Part shown: positions 10,839 through 21,990 of the stretch, in pieces
How the letters are laid out: each line of letters begins with the position of its first letter
Numbering within the stretch: position 1 is the stretch's first letter
NCBI RefSeq assembly: GCF_029962835.1
Contig: NC_080582.1
Span: 77,930,177-77,994,176 of the forward strand
DNA: 64,000 bases
Direction: 5' to 3'
From: Magnolia sinica
Lineage: Eukaryota > Streptophyta > Magnoliopsida > Magnoliales > Magnoliaceae
Notes under the pieces: model-generated
What the model was told of the DNA's origin: nothing
What the model saw: the letters and a program-made list of their open reading frames with translations, nothing else
Database searches by the model: none
Program-made: the position numbers and the translations under genes

Positions 10839-11394
10839 GGACGCGGATTAGCTACTGAACTCACGGCAGCAACTATTGGCACTGAAGTGACGTCACCACT
10901 TTCTGTGAGCCCCACCCTGAAATATGTATTGTATCCACACCCTCTATACATTTGGAGAGATCATTTTAGGACATGTTGGAAAGAATCAGGCAGATACAAA
11001 TGTCAAGTAGACCCCCACCATAGAAAAACAGTGGGATTGAACGTCTACCATTAAAAACTTTTTTGGGCTACAGAAGTTTTTGATCAAGCTGATATTTGTG
11101 TTATCCCTTATTCCATGTCTGTGTTAACTTATAAACAGGTTGGATCTCACGTAAACATCATGGTAGGCCTTGGGAAGGTTTCAATGGTGGGTCACTATCC
11201 CCACTGTTTTCTGTGGTGGGGTTCACTTGAACTTTGGATCTAACTCATTCTTTGGACCATGTCCTAAAATAATCTCTCGAAATGGATGGATGGTATGGAT
11301 ACAACACATACATCATGGTGGGTCCAAAGAACATGATGACGTCACTTCAATAGTCGACTCTCTTCTGTCGTGTCCTGGTAGCTGATTCGCCCCC
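10839..11394. mobile_element. MULE-type foldback (556 bp) with perfect 9-bp TSD and paired GTGACGTCA sites
   Basis: ATTTATTAC flanks the element exactly (10830-10838 and 11395-11403). The termini GGACGCGGATTAGCTACT and, inverted, GGGGGCGAATCAGCTACC form the TIR. A GACGTCAC palindrome lies inside each end, near 10890 and 11338. The rest is the common foldback core (GAGCCCCACCCTGAAATATG ... CATCATGGTGGGTCC). No transposase. The 9-bp duplication places it in the Mutator superfamily. Confidence 0.88.
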
Positions 11395-11403
11395 ATTTAT
11401 TAC

Positions 11404-11675
11404 AAACATCACGGTGCGCCCCACCTAACACTATATCATGCAATTCCCGTCCTTTTCTCAGCGGTCTCTAAAACAGAGTTAATGAATTGGAACCGTCACC
11501 ATCAGTTCTAGGGCCCGGGCTCAGGCTCGGGATGGGCTTTGCAGCGGACTGTTAGGTCATGCTTGGGCTACACCCGTTGTGGCGCGGGCTGTTTTTGGAC
11601 CTCCATTGAGTGATACGGGCCGGCCTTTGACAGATGTTTAACCTGGCCCTAACCCGGCCCATTGATACACCTGCT
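11404..11675. other. Short intergenic stretch
   Basis: GC-richer sequence between two foldback elements (GGGCCCGGGCTCAGGCTCGGG near 11512). No gene seen. Confidence 0.4.
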
Positions 11676-12214
11676 TTGACGCGGATTTCCTGCGAAAGCC
11701 TTTCGCAGGAAGTTCCTGCGAAAGGATGCTGTGTGGGGCCCACCACTATGTTTTTGGGAAATGTATTCCGTTCATCCGTTTGGTGAGCTCATTTTAGGAA
11801 AATCGACCAAAAACGAGGTGGATCCAAAACTAAAGCGGGCCACACGAGAGGGAACATTGGGGAAAGAAATACCTACCGTTGAAACCTTTTTGGGCTCCAC
11901 CTTGATGTTTATATGCCATCCAAACCGTTTATAAGGTTATTAACACAGAGATGAAGTGAAAATACAAAAAATTTAGCCTGAAAGAAAGCTTTTATGGTCA
12001 TGAGAATGTTTCAACGGTTCTAACTGAATCCCTAATGTTTCCTCTCGTGTGGCCCACTTGAGTCTCGGATCCACCTCGTTTTTTGTAGATTGTCCTAAAA
12101 TTATCTTGCAAAACGGTTGAACGGAGTATATTTCCCAAAAACAATGGTGGTGGCCCCACCCAGCCTCCTTGCGTAGGAACTTCCTGCAAATGCTTTCGCA
12201 GGAAATCCGGATTT
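11676..12214. mobile_element. Foldback element, GCGGATTTCCTGCGAAAG-cap type
   Basis: The left end GCGGATTTCCTGCGAAAGCC continues with TTTCGCAGGAAGTTCCTGCG and then GGGGCCCACC. The right end mirrors it: GGCCCCACCCAGCC, GGAACTTCCTGCAAATGC, TTTCGCAGGAAATCCG. The cap contains its own small hairpin (CCTGCGAAAG / CTTTCGCAGG). It truncates or sits beside the LINE remnant on its right. I could not fix the target duplication. Confidence 0.72.
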
Positions 12215-12229
12215 TGTTGTTGTTGGGGG

Positions 12230-12560
12230 ATTAGCGGGGCATATCTTTGACTATGGGCGTTTTTTCCCCACCACCGCAAAGACCCGCATGTTTTAAGAGA
12301 TGATCTTTATTTGGCCAACCGATTTTCCCTTGCACCCTTTCTTAGTAGAGCAAGAGCTCGAGCCCACCTTGTAGTTGATAGAGGATTCGAGACTTATCAG
12401 TTCCTTCCATCCTCGAGGAGATTTGGAAGGTTTCTTGGCTGCTATTGTTGCTTGAGCTCCCCGCTCCTCCATGAATTGGAGGAGAGTGATGTAGTGTTCC
12501 TTATCTTTGAAAGACATTCCAATTGCCATTTTGAAATTCATGAGTCCTTTGACTCATCGG
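12230..12560 (-). pseudogene. Decayed L1-type LINE, start of ORF2 endonuclease region
   Basis: On the minus strand, the frame at 12541-12293 reads ...RGWKELISLESSINYK... and ends QIKIIS, then a stop. The following bases, allowing frameshifts, correspond to the SWNVRGLGG...KR start of plant L1 endonucleases. The expected Trp codon is now a stop, followed by an NMR tract and a shifted GGG-EKRP-like stretch. This is the conserved junction where L1 ORF2 endonuclease begins. The endonuclease body and RT are absent; the sequence to the left is foldback element. The family call rests on motif recognition, not a search. Confidence 0.5.
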
Positions 12561-12980
12561 GGATTCTTACATTTGGAAAGAATTGAATTGGGGTCACTAT
12601 GGGAGGTGAGAATAGAGGATTCAGGAAGTCTAGGGCAAGGAAGGTCTGCCGGGAGGACTTGGATGGGAGGGACATTCATGGAAAAAAGGGTTAGAAGAAT
12701 CGGGAGGCAGGGACACCTCAGGGAGGGGCGAATAGGAGACGGGGGTAGAGGAGATTGAAGTGGTTGGTACTAACGCCCATTCGTGAGGTACTAGAAGAAG
12801 GGTGGCTGGAAGAACACGCACAGAAGGGCTCTTCAAAGGGGAATCTCTGAGCAGTAAATGCTAAAAGACATTTGAGGGAGGGAGGTTGAGAATGTTAGGA
12901 AGAGAGCATATTCATTGCCATGAGATTCCTTTCTGGGAGCTGAGATAACAGAGGAGGAAAGGGCAAAATCTCCATTTCTC
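12561..12980 (-). other. Possible upstream part of the LINE remnant
   Basis: A minus-strand frame near 12630-12836 is Pro/Ser-rich and unrecognised. Its position, upstream of the ORF2-like remnant and immediately left of the Harbinger insertion, suggests LINE-derived sequence, but nothing conserved can be shown. Confidence 0.25.
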
Positions 12981-12983
12981 TAA

Positions 12984-15088
12984 GGGCCTGTTTGGATGCC
13001 TGTAAGTTCTTTTAAGTTGTAAGTGACTTACCTGTAAGTCACTTATAGGTGAAAGTTACTTACAGGTAAGCTGTTTGGATGTAAGTTGTAAGTCACTTAC
13101 AGGTAAGTTAGTTTTTCTGTTTGGATGACCTGTAAGTTACTTATAGGTAGAAAGATGAATATTCACATCGAGCAAAGCTTAGATTGGGGAATCATTCTAA
13201 AATGTTATAATCATATTAAAAAAACGTGGGATCAAATATGTTATTTTGTTAAGCCCATCAAGATGAATATTTGAGATAATTATTAAGCTAAACCATTTAT
13301 CGAGTGGGCTATAAAAGTGGGCCCACGAATTCAAAATATCTATAATATGGAGTAATAACTTAATTTAAGCATTGAGAATAAACTTAAAAACATTAATAGA
13401 AAATCTACTAATTAAATTACATTACCAATGTCTTCTTTAACTATAGAAATTAAATTTAAAACTTTTTACTGGGGAATTATCCTCCCCAACCATTCATTCC
13501 TTTGAATAGGACTTATTCCAAAGTGTACATCAATGGCCGGCATTAAACTGAAGAAATGCTATCCATGGTCAGCCCTACTGCAGCCTATTCATCTGGATTG
13601 CTGAACCATGGCTCCCATTATAGAAATCAAGAATCAAATGTACTGTGGATATTTGCAGTTGAACAGTTGTTAATGATCAAGTGAAGAATTGGGACATGGT
13701 CCATCCATAGTGGGTCCATTTGAACAATGGCCTTGATTGCAAGGGCCATAAGAATAAATAGGATTTATGTACCAGATACATGATGGATTTACGGTTTTCT
13801 AATCCAGGCCACTGGTCCATATAAGGGAACTGTGGTTGCTGGCCAATGAAAACTTACACTGTAAGCATACGTCCCACCAATCAAATTTTAATGGGCTTCT
13901 ACTATGAATGGAAATGCGCCACAGTCCATACAAACTAGAAAATCCAAACCATCTAGAAATGTCAAGCAAGGTGGGCCTAAAATCCCTGATGGAGAAACTG
14001 CAGTATATTTTAACATGTCATTTCTTCCTTCGTGAAAAACTTGGCAACACAAGCAAGGTGGGCCTAAAATCCCTAATGGAGAAACAGTTGGGTGGAATGG
14101 ATATATAACACATCATCAAGGTGGGCCCACGGCAGGGGTAACACCAACTATCGTGTTACCAGTAACGCAATCAGATTCAGTTGGGCCCAATGTAGTTTAT
14201 CCAATCTGTCCATCCATTTTTTCATCTAGATGTAGACGTTGAGCCATAAATTTAAGAATATCCAAAGCTCAAGTGGCCCATACCACAGGAAACAGTGGAA
14301 ATATTGATTTGGATAGTTGAAACCCTTCTAGTGCCCATAGAGATCTTTATTTGTCATCCAAGATATTCATAAGATCACAAACACATGGATGAAGGGAAAA
14401 TAAAATAAAATCATCTTGATCCAAAACTTCTGTGGCCCCCCCAAAATTTTTAACGGTATACACTCAATTCACACTATTTCCTATCTTGTGGTCCACTTGA
14501 TCTTTGGATATAGCTAATTTTTAGGATCAGGATTTAAAATTAAGTATTAAAATGGATGGACAGTGTGGATCAAATACATATATCATGGATGATCCCACAG
14601 AGTTTACGCATTACTCAGCACGCGATCCCTTCCGTTTTCAAAGGAGAAAATAAGGTAGATGAAACCCTACCGTTTTAGGAGGAGAAGAGACGGAAGGCGG
14701 TAACTGCAGCGAGAGATTGCAGAGACGGAGAGAGATTGCAGAGAGGGAGGGGGAGAGATTGCAGAGACGGAGAGAGATTGCCGTTTTCAATGGCTGGTGC
14801 TTCTTCTTCATTGGCTGGAGCTTCATGGCTATAATGGTGGTTGGTGGGTTGGTGCGTTTCTCCCTCTTCCCCTCTTTTTAAAAATCTGACCGTTGAGCCT
14901 GTAAGTGACTTACAGGGAAGTGACTTCCCACCCCCATCCCCCTGCAGTTTTTTGGTAGATTTGCCTGTAAGTGACTTACAGGTTGTAAGTTACTTACAGG
15001 TGATTTTTCTCCCCCAAACACCACCTGTAAGTGACTTCCCTGTAAGTCACTTCCCACTTACCCAACTTACAGGCATCCAAACAGGCCC
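12984..15088. mobile_element. PIF/Harbinger-like element, 2.1 kb, non-autonomous
   Basis: The left end GGGCCTGTTTGGATGCCTGT is repeated as an exact inverted end at 15088 (ACAGGCATCCAAACAGGCCC). TAA flanks both sides (12981-12983 and 15089-15091). Subterminal regions carry many copies of AAGTGACTTACAGG and its complement, likely transposase-binding repeats. The interior has no transposase frame but includes a nested foldback (about 14145-14632) and a repeated AAGGTGGGCCTAAAATCCCT word (about 13969 and 14059). The element lies between two stretches of possible LINE-derived sequence. Confidence 0.85.
14145..14632. mobile_element. Nested foldback copy
   Basis: The left arm ACGCAATCAGATTCAGTTGGG leads into the core (CCAATCTGTCCATCC). 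The right arm returns GATGGACAGTGTGG, GATCCCACAGAGTTTACGC and CAGCACGCGATCCC. It resembles the GCGGATTGCGTAC-cap class, diverged. Confidence 0.6.
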
Positions 15089-15091
15089 TAA

Positions 15092-15540
15092 TGTGGCTTG
15101 AAGGGAAAGACTTCGGGGTTAGGACATGTGCGAAGGTAAGAAGCCCCGTTTTTGACAGAATAGCAGAGGGAGGCTTGAGATAAGCAAGATTCGATAGGAG
15201 AAAAGGGTCATGACAGGGATGTTTCGTAGAATCGTCTAGAGATATGCAAGAAGGTGCACCCATCTAATTCAAGAGTATAGGGAGAAGTCGTAGGAGGATG
15301 ACAGATCGTCCCCATCTATGTCATCGCTATCATCGCCTTCTGATTCGAAGAATGAAGAGGATTTTAATTCTAAAGAGTTAGTAGCCAGGCCATGTGTCGA
15401 AAATCGAAGCAGAGACGTTGAGGGACCCATCTGATAGAGAGAGAGATGCCTCCCGACATCCCTTCCGCAATCCCCCGAAAACCCCCAAATCAGAGAAACC
15501 CTAGCAACCTCTCCTTCCCACAAAATCCCCCAACAACATC
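15092..15540 (-). other. Unassigned open stretch on the minus strand
   Basis: A minus-strand frame (15523-15269) contains an acidic run with several Asp and Ser residues and no recognised domain. It may be the other side of the LINE-like sequence split by the Harbinger element. Unproven. Confidence 0.25.
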
Positions 15541-15547
15541 AAAATCC

Positions 15548-15800
15548 CCGAAATGGATGGACGGCGTGGATAAAACACATTCATCATGGTGGGGCCCACA
15601 TAGCACCGACCACTAGCCAACTTTAATAGCCAAACCGTATCCGAGCATCTACCATTTTCCATGGTGTTGTACACCTAATATTTAGATGTGGATCATTTTT
15701 GGGATCAAAGCCTAAAATGAACTTGAGAAATAAATGGACGGTGTGGATTAACAAATACATCATGGTCGGGCCCACGGAGGACCGATCACTTGGCCAGTGG
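15548..15800. repeat. Foldback arms (right-half copies)
   Basis: Two partial arms end in CATCATGGTGGGGCCCAC (about 15583) and CATCATGGTCGGGCCCAC (about 15756). Each follows GATGGACGGCGTGG or ATGGACGGTGTGG. Shared GACCGATCAC / CACCGACCAC words follow both, so they belong to one cap type (compare 63001-63467). Confidence 0.6.
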
Positions 15801-18050
15801 CAGTCGTCGCAAGCCAAACCCGCTTCTTCCCAAAAGACCAAACCATGTCCCTCCCCCCGAAAAGCAAACCGCGTCCCTCTCTATCGATCGGATTCTGTAT
15901 CTTTCCTAGATTCATTGCCGGCCGCAAGCTCTAGATGTCCTCCATCCAAGGTTTGTTTCTTGTATTCTTTAATGCAGGGATATTTCGATTTTTATTGCCT
16001 TTTCCTTTTTGTCATTTATGTTTCTGGAGTGCACTTGAACGGATTTCCAAAGGCAGATTGGAGTCCTCCTGCAAGAGGATCGAGACTCCGGATCTGGATT
16101 CGGTTTTCCGATCTAAAATGTAATTTATTTCGATTTCTTTTTCTTCTTTTTGAAGCTGGTGTTGGATTCTATGATTTGTTTGATTTTTATTTTTGAATTT
16201 TCTCTTGCTTTGTTAGCATTTAATTTTAGTGTATTTTAGATTCTTTGAAATTTTTTTTTTTTGGTTGTGGGGGAGAGAATCAACTTGTATTGGGTTGTTT
16301 ACCAAAGGGATTATCATTTTTGAGGAATCCTCCTAAGAAGTGCTACCTCCACTGTACACATAGCATGTGTATAGTGATCAGAAGCCTTGATTTGGTGGGC
16401 CATCAGGTTTCCACATCCTAAGATAAATGCTATAAACTATGGTAGTCATTTGATCTGTAGCTTAGGAAAGGATTGAGGAAGATGAACCATGGTCCACATT
16501 CAACACGTAAAATTCATAGCGATCAAACAGTTAGATTGAGCCATGGCCCATCTACATGATGACCCACCATATCAACGGTCCAACTTCCATACACATTTCT
16601 ACATGTATGGTCAAGACTGTACTTCCAAGGCATACACCGTACTTGCATTGCAGCGTTACTCTAGGTTGTACCTTTTTTACTCTTAACTGGTTTTACATTT
16701 TAGTTTGTTGGTTATTGGCCTTCGATGCTGGGTCCACCAGAAGAACCGTTCCAATCACTGAGGCGTGTCCCACATATGGTGGAGGTAAGGAACTACACTC
16801 TGGGGTACCACCACAAGTTACCTGCCTTTTCTTGCATATGTATTATGGGCTGAAGGGAGATTGAAATGAACCTGCAAGTAACTAAGAATGGCTTCTTTCC
16901 TTGTGTGATTGATTTGAATGGTCTATAGAAGGATTCATTTGGCAGTATGGATTTAAATCCTCTTGAATCCAGTGGATTTTGAAACCTGTGGAATTGAGAG
17001 AATTTTACAAATCAGCTTTGAGGTCGGAATGCAAAAAGGACTCTTTGGAGGGATTTTGGAAGAATAAAAATCCAAACCTTCAAAATCCTTGCTACTAAAG
17101 TCTAAAGAAACTGAAATGCCTGGAAACCCTCAGAATCCATGATGCCAAATGACCCCTAATATAAATGGTGCATGATGTTGTAAATCAACTATAAGTAGTG
17201 TGGAGGATTAGCACATTATTGATCAGCCAACAGATTTTCTTAGCACATCATTGATCGGGCAACCTATTTTCTTTCTCCTCCATGACTATTTCTGGAGACT
17301 TTTATTTATGACAATGCTTGGTAACTGTGTTTGATCTACAATCCTTTTCTATTCCTTAGATCATTTCTTTTAATTATGCAATCCAGTTCCTAGTTCAGCT
17401 AATGAAGTTAGGCTTACCTTGCAAATACTTTTCCCCTCCTGACACCTCTTTTGTGGACGCCTTGTGTCTCTTAGCAGGGAATTTGGTATTATTGTTTCCT
17501 CCTATACTTCTTCAGGCTTCGTTTTAATTATTTTTTGTGAGCTTTTTTACCAATAAAAATTATGATATCTTATTTGATTTCAGGTATGGCCATCAAATTG
17601 CTTTTGCTCTTTCTTTACTGGTTACAAATTCTGTACTATGTCTATTACAACTACTTACTTTTACCCTCCAGCAACATTTGTCGCTGTCCAAGTTTGAAGT
17701 CGAGTTTTTTGGAGTGGGCTTCAAGTTTGAAGTCTAGTGATTCAAATTTTGTTCAAAGGTTGTTTTCTTTGTAGTTTCGCGCCAGTTTTATTAACTTGAG
17801 AGGCTTAGATTAACTTTAGAATTCAGATATAGGAATTTTGAAGTCAATCTAAGCCTCTCAGGCTGATAAAATTATTGGGCAGCCTGAGACAACATTCTTA
17901 CCACTCAAGTTTCGTCTTCTGGAATTGATTTGTCATGTTTGATCTTCAATTCTGCTGGTTCAACCTGAATTTACTTTGACGGTTTCTTTTAATCTCTCTC
18001 TTATAATTGGTTTAGATGAACTTTCTTATTAATAGGATTGTAGATGAACT
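15801..18050. other. Possible gene leader and intron; no assignable exon
   Basis: The stretch is T-rich and intron-like. At 15931 an ATGTCCTCCATCCAAG followed by GTTTGT could be a small first exon with a donor, but nothing links it to a protein family. About 16927-17157 has short inverted ends (TTCATTTGGCAGTATGGATT against the inverted TCATTTGGCATCATGGATT), a likely 230-bp MITE. A 28-bp word containing TAGATGAACTTTCTTATTAA is tandemly duplicated at about 18014-18068. Confidence 0.35.
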
Positions 18051-18066
18051 TTCTTATTAATAGGAT

Positions 18067-18151
18067 TAGAAGCCCACGTAAGTGCTCAATTGGTTGCTGT
18101 ACCAAAGGAGCATGCTGCCTATGGCAAAATCACAGAATCAAAGGTATCTTT
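18067..18151 (+). CDS. Candidate exon of unidentified gene
   Basis: A TAATAG acceptor precedes an open stretch reading LEAHVSAQLVAVPKEHAAYG followed by KITESK, ending at AAAG with a GTATCT donor. Amino-acid composition and splice sites look coding. I do not recognise the family, and it does not match the RIO2 exons downstream. Confidence 0.35.
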
Positions 18152-18960
18152 TTCATAATGATTCCTAGAGTATGGCTGGATCATTTGCACAAGATTATGA
18201 AAGTTTAAATTATTCTTTCCTCGTTTGATAAGTTTACACTTTCTTTCGTCCGAATAGGTGTTGTATGATAATTTTTCTTTTTGTTCAAGTTCATAGATTA
18301 ATAAACATTTCGTACTATATTTCCATCAATTTTTTAAATAATTCGTACTTCAATAATTTCCTTTTGCCAGTTGAGGGAGGGAAATTTTTGACATGAAAGA
18401 AAGATGAAAAACATAAGGGTGCATTTGCCAAATATTCTGTAGGTAAAAGCTCTTCTCTTGAACATTCTTGCCAAATATTCTGAAGGTAAAAGCTTGCTGC
18501 TTAATATGTTGATTGCCTTTAGCATCTTCAAATTTAAGATCCATTCCACACACTTGAGTTTAATGTCTATCGTCAGTATTTGCAATGCCACCTGTGACTA
18601 CCTATCTGGATATGCCCATTCTTTTTTCTTTTTCTTTTTTAAAATTTTTTGTTTTGAAGGATAACATAAAATGCCTGATGTTTGTTGTTTATGTAAATTT
18701 TAAGTTGTGCATGTAGCACTGGTTTATACATTTATATACTAAAGCGTACACACATCACTTGAATGCGTTCATAAATGTGTGGCTGTGTCTGTGTGCGTTT
18801 CTGGTGCGCTAAATTGTTTGGATTCTATTTCAGATGAGCTACTGCTGTCTGGCTGGTGAACTGCAGCAGTTTTTTGTTCATAGGTGAGTATTTATATTGT
18901 TCTCCATCTTTTTGGCACCAACACACTTTGTAATATTTTGTGCTTCTTTTCTTTCTATAG

Positions 18961-19047
18961 GTGGTCATTTGGTAGTGTTCCTGTTCCAACTGCTGTAGAT
19001 TGCAATAGGCATTGTGTAATTATGTTGCTTGTCCAAGGTTATCCACT
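18961..19047 (+). pseudogene. RIO2: RIO2-type kinase, exon with lost donor
   Basis: After the acceptor CTTTCTATAG, the frame reads GSVPVPTAVDCNRHCVIMLL, then VQGYPL. This matches the RIO2 segment between the kinase N-lobe and the catalytic loop (known from memory as a VPxAVDCNRHCVIM-VQGYPL block). The next exon starts with a base that must complete the Leu codon. The exon must therefore end at CCACT, and the intron then begins TTAAGA where GTAAGA is expected. The donor G at +1 appears mutated to T. Upstream winged-helix and ATP-binding exons of RIO2 are not found, so the gene is also 5'-truncated in this window. RIO2 normally acts in late cytoplasmic 40S ribosomal subunit maturation. Confidence 0.72.
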
Positions 19048-19261
19048 TTAAGATATCCTTTTAAGATTCTGAAATACTCTTGATTTCGAAGCCCACCTTT
19101 TCTGGCTACTAGGGGATGTTTGATTTACTTGTAGAACGTTTTTTTCAACATGTATCAGAAGTGCAGGTTTTCTTCTTTATCCTCATGTAAATTTACATGT
19201 TTTCTGAGGTTTGCTTGCTGGAAAATGACAGTTTATGATTCAGTGAGTTGTCTCCATGCAG

Positions 19262-19379
19262 CGTACAGGTGAAGCAATTGGAAAACCCAGACACTGTTTT
19301 TGACGCAATTGTTGGTCTTGTTGTTTGTTTTGCAGAACATGGTCTCATACACTGTGACTTCAATGAATTTAACATTATG
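19262..19379 (+). pseudogene. RIO2: RIO2-type kinase, catalytic-loop exon
   Basis: The acceptor CCATGCAG precedes a fully open 118-bp exon. It encodes VQVKQLENPDTVF..., then a GLVV segment, then EHGLIHCDFNEFNIM, ending at a good GTATGC donor. HCDFNEFN is the RIO catalytic loop (H-x-D-x4-N), with the catalytic Asp and the metal-binding Asn intact. Sequence and splice phase agree with plant RIO2. This exon has no stops; the doubt about function comes from the neighbouring donors. Confidence 0.85.
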
Positions 19380-20332
19380 GTATGCAATTATCTCTGATAA
19401 GCAAATGATTCCATTTTTTACATTTCCTTAGAATTGTTGAAATTCTATTGTCTTCCTAACTTTTCGGTGTTATAATCAGCAGATCATGATTTATTTATTT
19501 TCTTTTTCTAGATATTTTTAATGTGGCTGTAACTCTATCACAGAAGAGTTCATAATGACTTTTGCTTGATTTCTATGCAAGTTATTTTTTCTTGAATAAA
19601 CATATGATACAAATATATGGAATGTAGCTATTTTATTGTATTTATGTTTTCTCTATGCATGTGCGTGTGCCACACGTGTGTGAAGTTGTTGCAAGCAATA
19701 TGCATGTGTGTGCGCGCGCGCAGGTGGGTGTGTATCATTCATTTTTGAAGTTGTTACAATCAATTTTCTTGTGTGTGGGCAGTGTTCTAGTTGTCGACGA
19801 AATGTAGATATTATCGCCGATAATATCGGTGTCGCTAGTCTAGCGATACCAAAACCCCAATTTTTCGTTTCTCTCCCGATTATCGGCGAAAAATCGGACA
19901 TATTGTCGATAATTTTGGATTATCGCCGAGAATATCGACTATAGCCACCAACCACGTAACCTATCAATGGAAAACCGTAGCCAACAACCTATTTTTTCGA
20001 TAAATAGGTAAAAATAAGGAAAAAAAAAATCAAAAAATCACTTTGATTTTGCTGTTTTTGTAAATACGTGAGAGTGATCGCATACTTGGTTAATCGGAAC
20101 TCTCAACTTGGAAGAATGCTTCATGTCGGTCTTCGAACATTGCAAAGCGGTAAGAAAAACCTCAAAATTCCTTTTCCTTTTTCGATTGGAAGCTTGAAAT
20201 TTCGGCAAAAAATCAGCGATTTTGGGAATTTCCTCCCGATTTGGGAATGATATAGGGTTTCAAAATCCTCCCTCAAAAACCCCCTTTCTTCGGCAAGAAT
20301 CCCTCGCGAATGAAATTTTAGGGTTTTCTTCT

Positions 20333-20335
<3 letters not shown>

Positions 20336-20364
<29 letters not shown>
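20336..20364. repeat. (CT)n microsatellite
   Basis: A CT run of about 28 bp inside the hAT-like element, followed by TCCTTTTTTTAATTC. Confidence 0.9.
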
Positions 20365-20368
<4 letters not shown>

Positions 20369-20444
20369 TTTTTTTAATTCGAGGCTCAACGATATAGGGA
20401 TGCAGATTCAGCTACGGACGGCTTCAGCAACGATCTCGTACTGA

Positions 20445-20920
20445 AGGACGTCACCAAGTTCTGTGGAGTGTGGACCCCACCATATATATATATATATGTT
20501 ATATCCATACCATCCATCCATTTGGCGAGATCATTTTATGTCATGATCCCAAAAATGATGCATATCCAAAGTCAAAGTGGACCCCACCACAGAAAACAGT
20601 GGGGACAGTGACGCGCACCGTTGAAACCTTCCTAGGGCCCACCATGATGTTTATTTGAGATCCAACTTGTTCATAAGTTCACACAGACATGGAATAATGG
20701 AAAAACATAAATATCAACCTGATCGAAAACTTCTGTGGCTCCCATTAAGTTTTTAATGGTAGGCGTTCAATCCCCACAGTTTTCTTTGGTGGGGTTCACT
20801 TGAGCTTTGCATCTGCCTCATTCTTTGGCTCATGCCATAAAATGATCTCGCCAAATGGATAGACGGCATGGATATAACAGATATATCATGGTGGGGTCCA
20901 CAAAACTTGGTGGCGTCCCT
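20445..20920. mobile_element. Nested foldback, GGACGTCACCAAGTT-cap type
   Basis: The left end GGACGTCACCAAGTTCTGTGG runs to GACCCCACC. The right end is GGTGGGGTCCACAAAACTTGG followed by TGGCGTCC. Both arms include CCATTTGGCGAGATCATTTTA or its complement. A well-preserved palindromic copy with a (TA)n insertion near 20482-20498. Confidence 0.75.
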
Positions 20921-20956
20921 AGCTAATTTGTGTCAAGCCTGTAACAGCTTTTTTGT

Positions 20957-21475
20957 TGCGTACTGAGTAACTCGTACACAATATCGTACTAAGTAAACTC
21001 TCTTGGGCCCACCATGACTATATGTGGCTTATCCATGCCGTCCATCCGTTTTCTAGGTCATTTTAGGGGTTAATCCCAAAATTGAAGCATATCCAAAGCT
21101 CAAGTGGACCACACAAAAGGAAACAGTGGGAATAATGATTCCACCGTTGAAACCTTTCTGGGGCACACAATGATGTTTATTCGTCATCAATACTATACAT
21201 AAGATCATACAACCATGGATGAAGGTAAAACATAAAAAATCAGCTTGATCTAAAACTTATGTGGCCTTTAAGAATTTTTCAACGGTATATGTTCAATTCA
21301 CATGGTTTCCCGTGGTGTGGTCCACTTGAGGTTTCGATATGCTTCATTTTTTACATGAATACCTAAAATTATATGGTAAAATGGATGGACATAGTGGATA
21401 AAGTATATAAATCATGGTGGGCCCCTTAGAGTTTCCTCGGTATGCTCAACACCAATCAGTGTGTTCACGATGAAG
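20957..21475. mobile_element. Nested foldback, GCGTACTGAGTAACTC-cap type
   Basis: The left arm GCGTACTGAGTAACTCG ... TAAGTAAACTC leads to GGGCCCACC. The right arm is GGTGGGCCCCTTAGAGTTTCC with a decayed cap. Same class as 2418-2935 and 51130-51641. Confidence 0.65.
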
Positions 21476-21489
21476 TAGCATGTGCGACT

Positions 21490-21990
21490 TGGCTTGGTAA
21501 TCTGTGGGGGCCACTGTAATGTCTTTCTACCATCCAACCTCTTGATTGGGTCACACTGACCTGGATGAAGTGAAAATACAATTATCATCTTGATCAAAAA
21601 CTTTCATGGCCCGTAAAATGTTTTTAATGGTGGGATTCAATCACTACTGTTTCCTTTAGTGTGGTCCACTTGAGATTTGGATCTATCTCATTTTTGGGGA
21701 CCAGGTACTAAAATGATGTTCTGAAACAGATGAATGGAGTGGATTTGTCACAATGATAAAATTGGGCCCCACATAGTAAGAGTAATATGGTGTTACCCGG
21801 GTAACACGGGAGTGGCTCCAGTGGATCCCCGAATCCACCAGGTGCATGGGGCCCCTAAGTGTGGGGCCACCTTGATTATGTGACTAAATCTATGCCGTTC
21901 ATCTATATTAAAAACTAATTTTAGGGCATGATCCAAAACTTGAAGCATATCCAAATCTCATATGGACCATAGTACGAGCAGAGGATGACC
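21490..21990. repeat. Further foldback arms inside the hAT-like element
   Basis: About 21500-21780 is a copy whose right arm ends AATTGGGCCCCACATAG, followed by the palindrome GTGTTACCCGGGTAACAC. About 21850-21975 is a truncated left arm (GTGGGGCCACCTTGATTATG ... GCCGTTCATC). Confidence 0.6.

Noticed and set aside
15931..15946. Possible first exon ATGTCCTCCATCCAAG with GTTTGT donor
   Set aside because: Only five codons, no family match and no demonstrable connection to the RIO2 exons 3 kb downstream.
15699..16196. 165-residue plus-strand open frame
   Set aside because: Its N-terminal third is foldback sequence and the rest is T-rich leader-like sequence; no domain.
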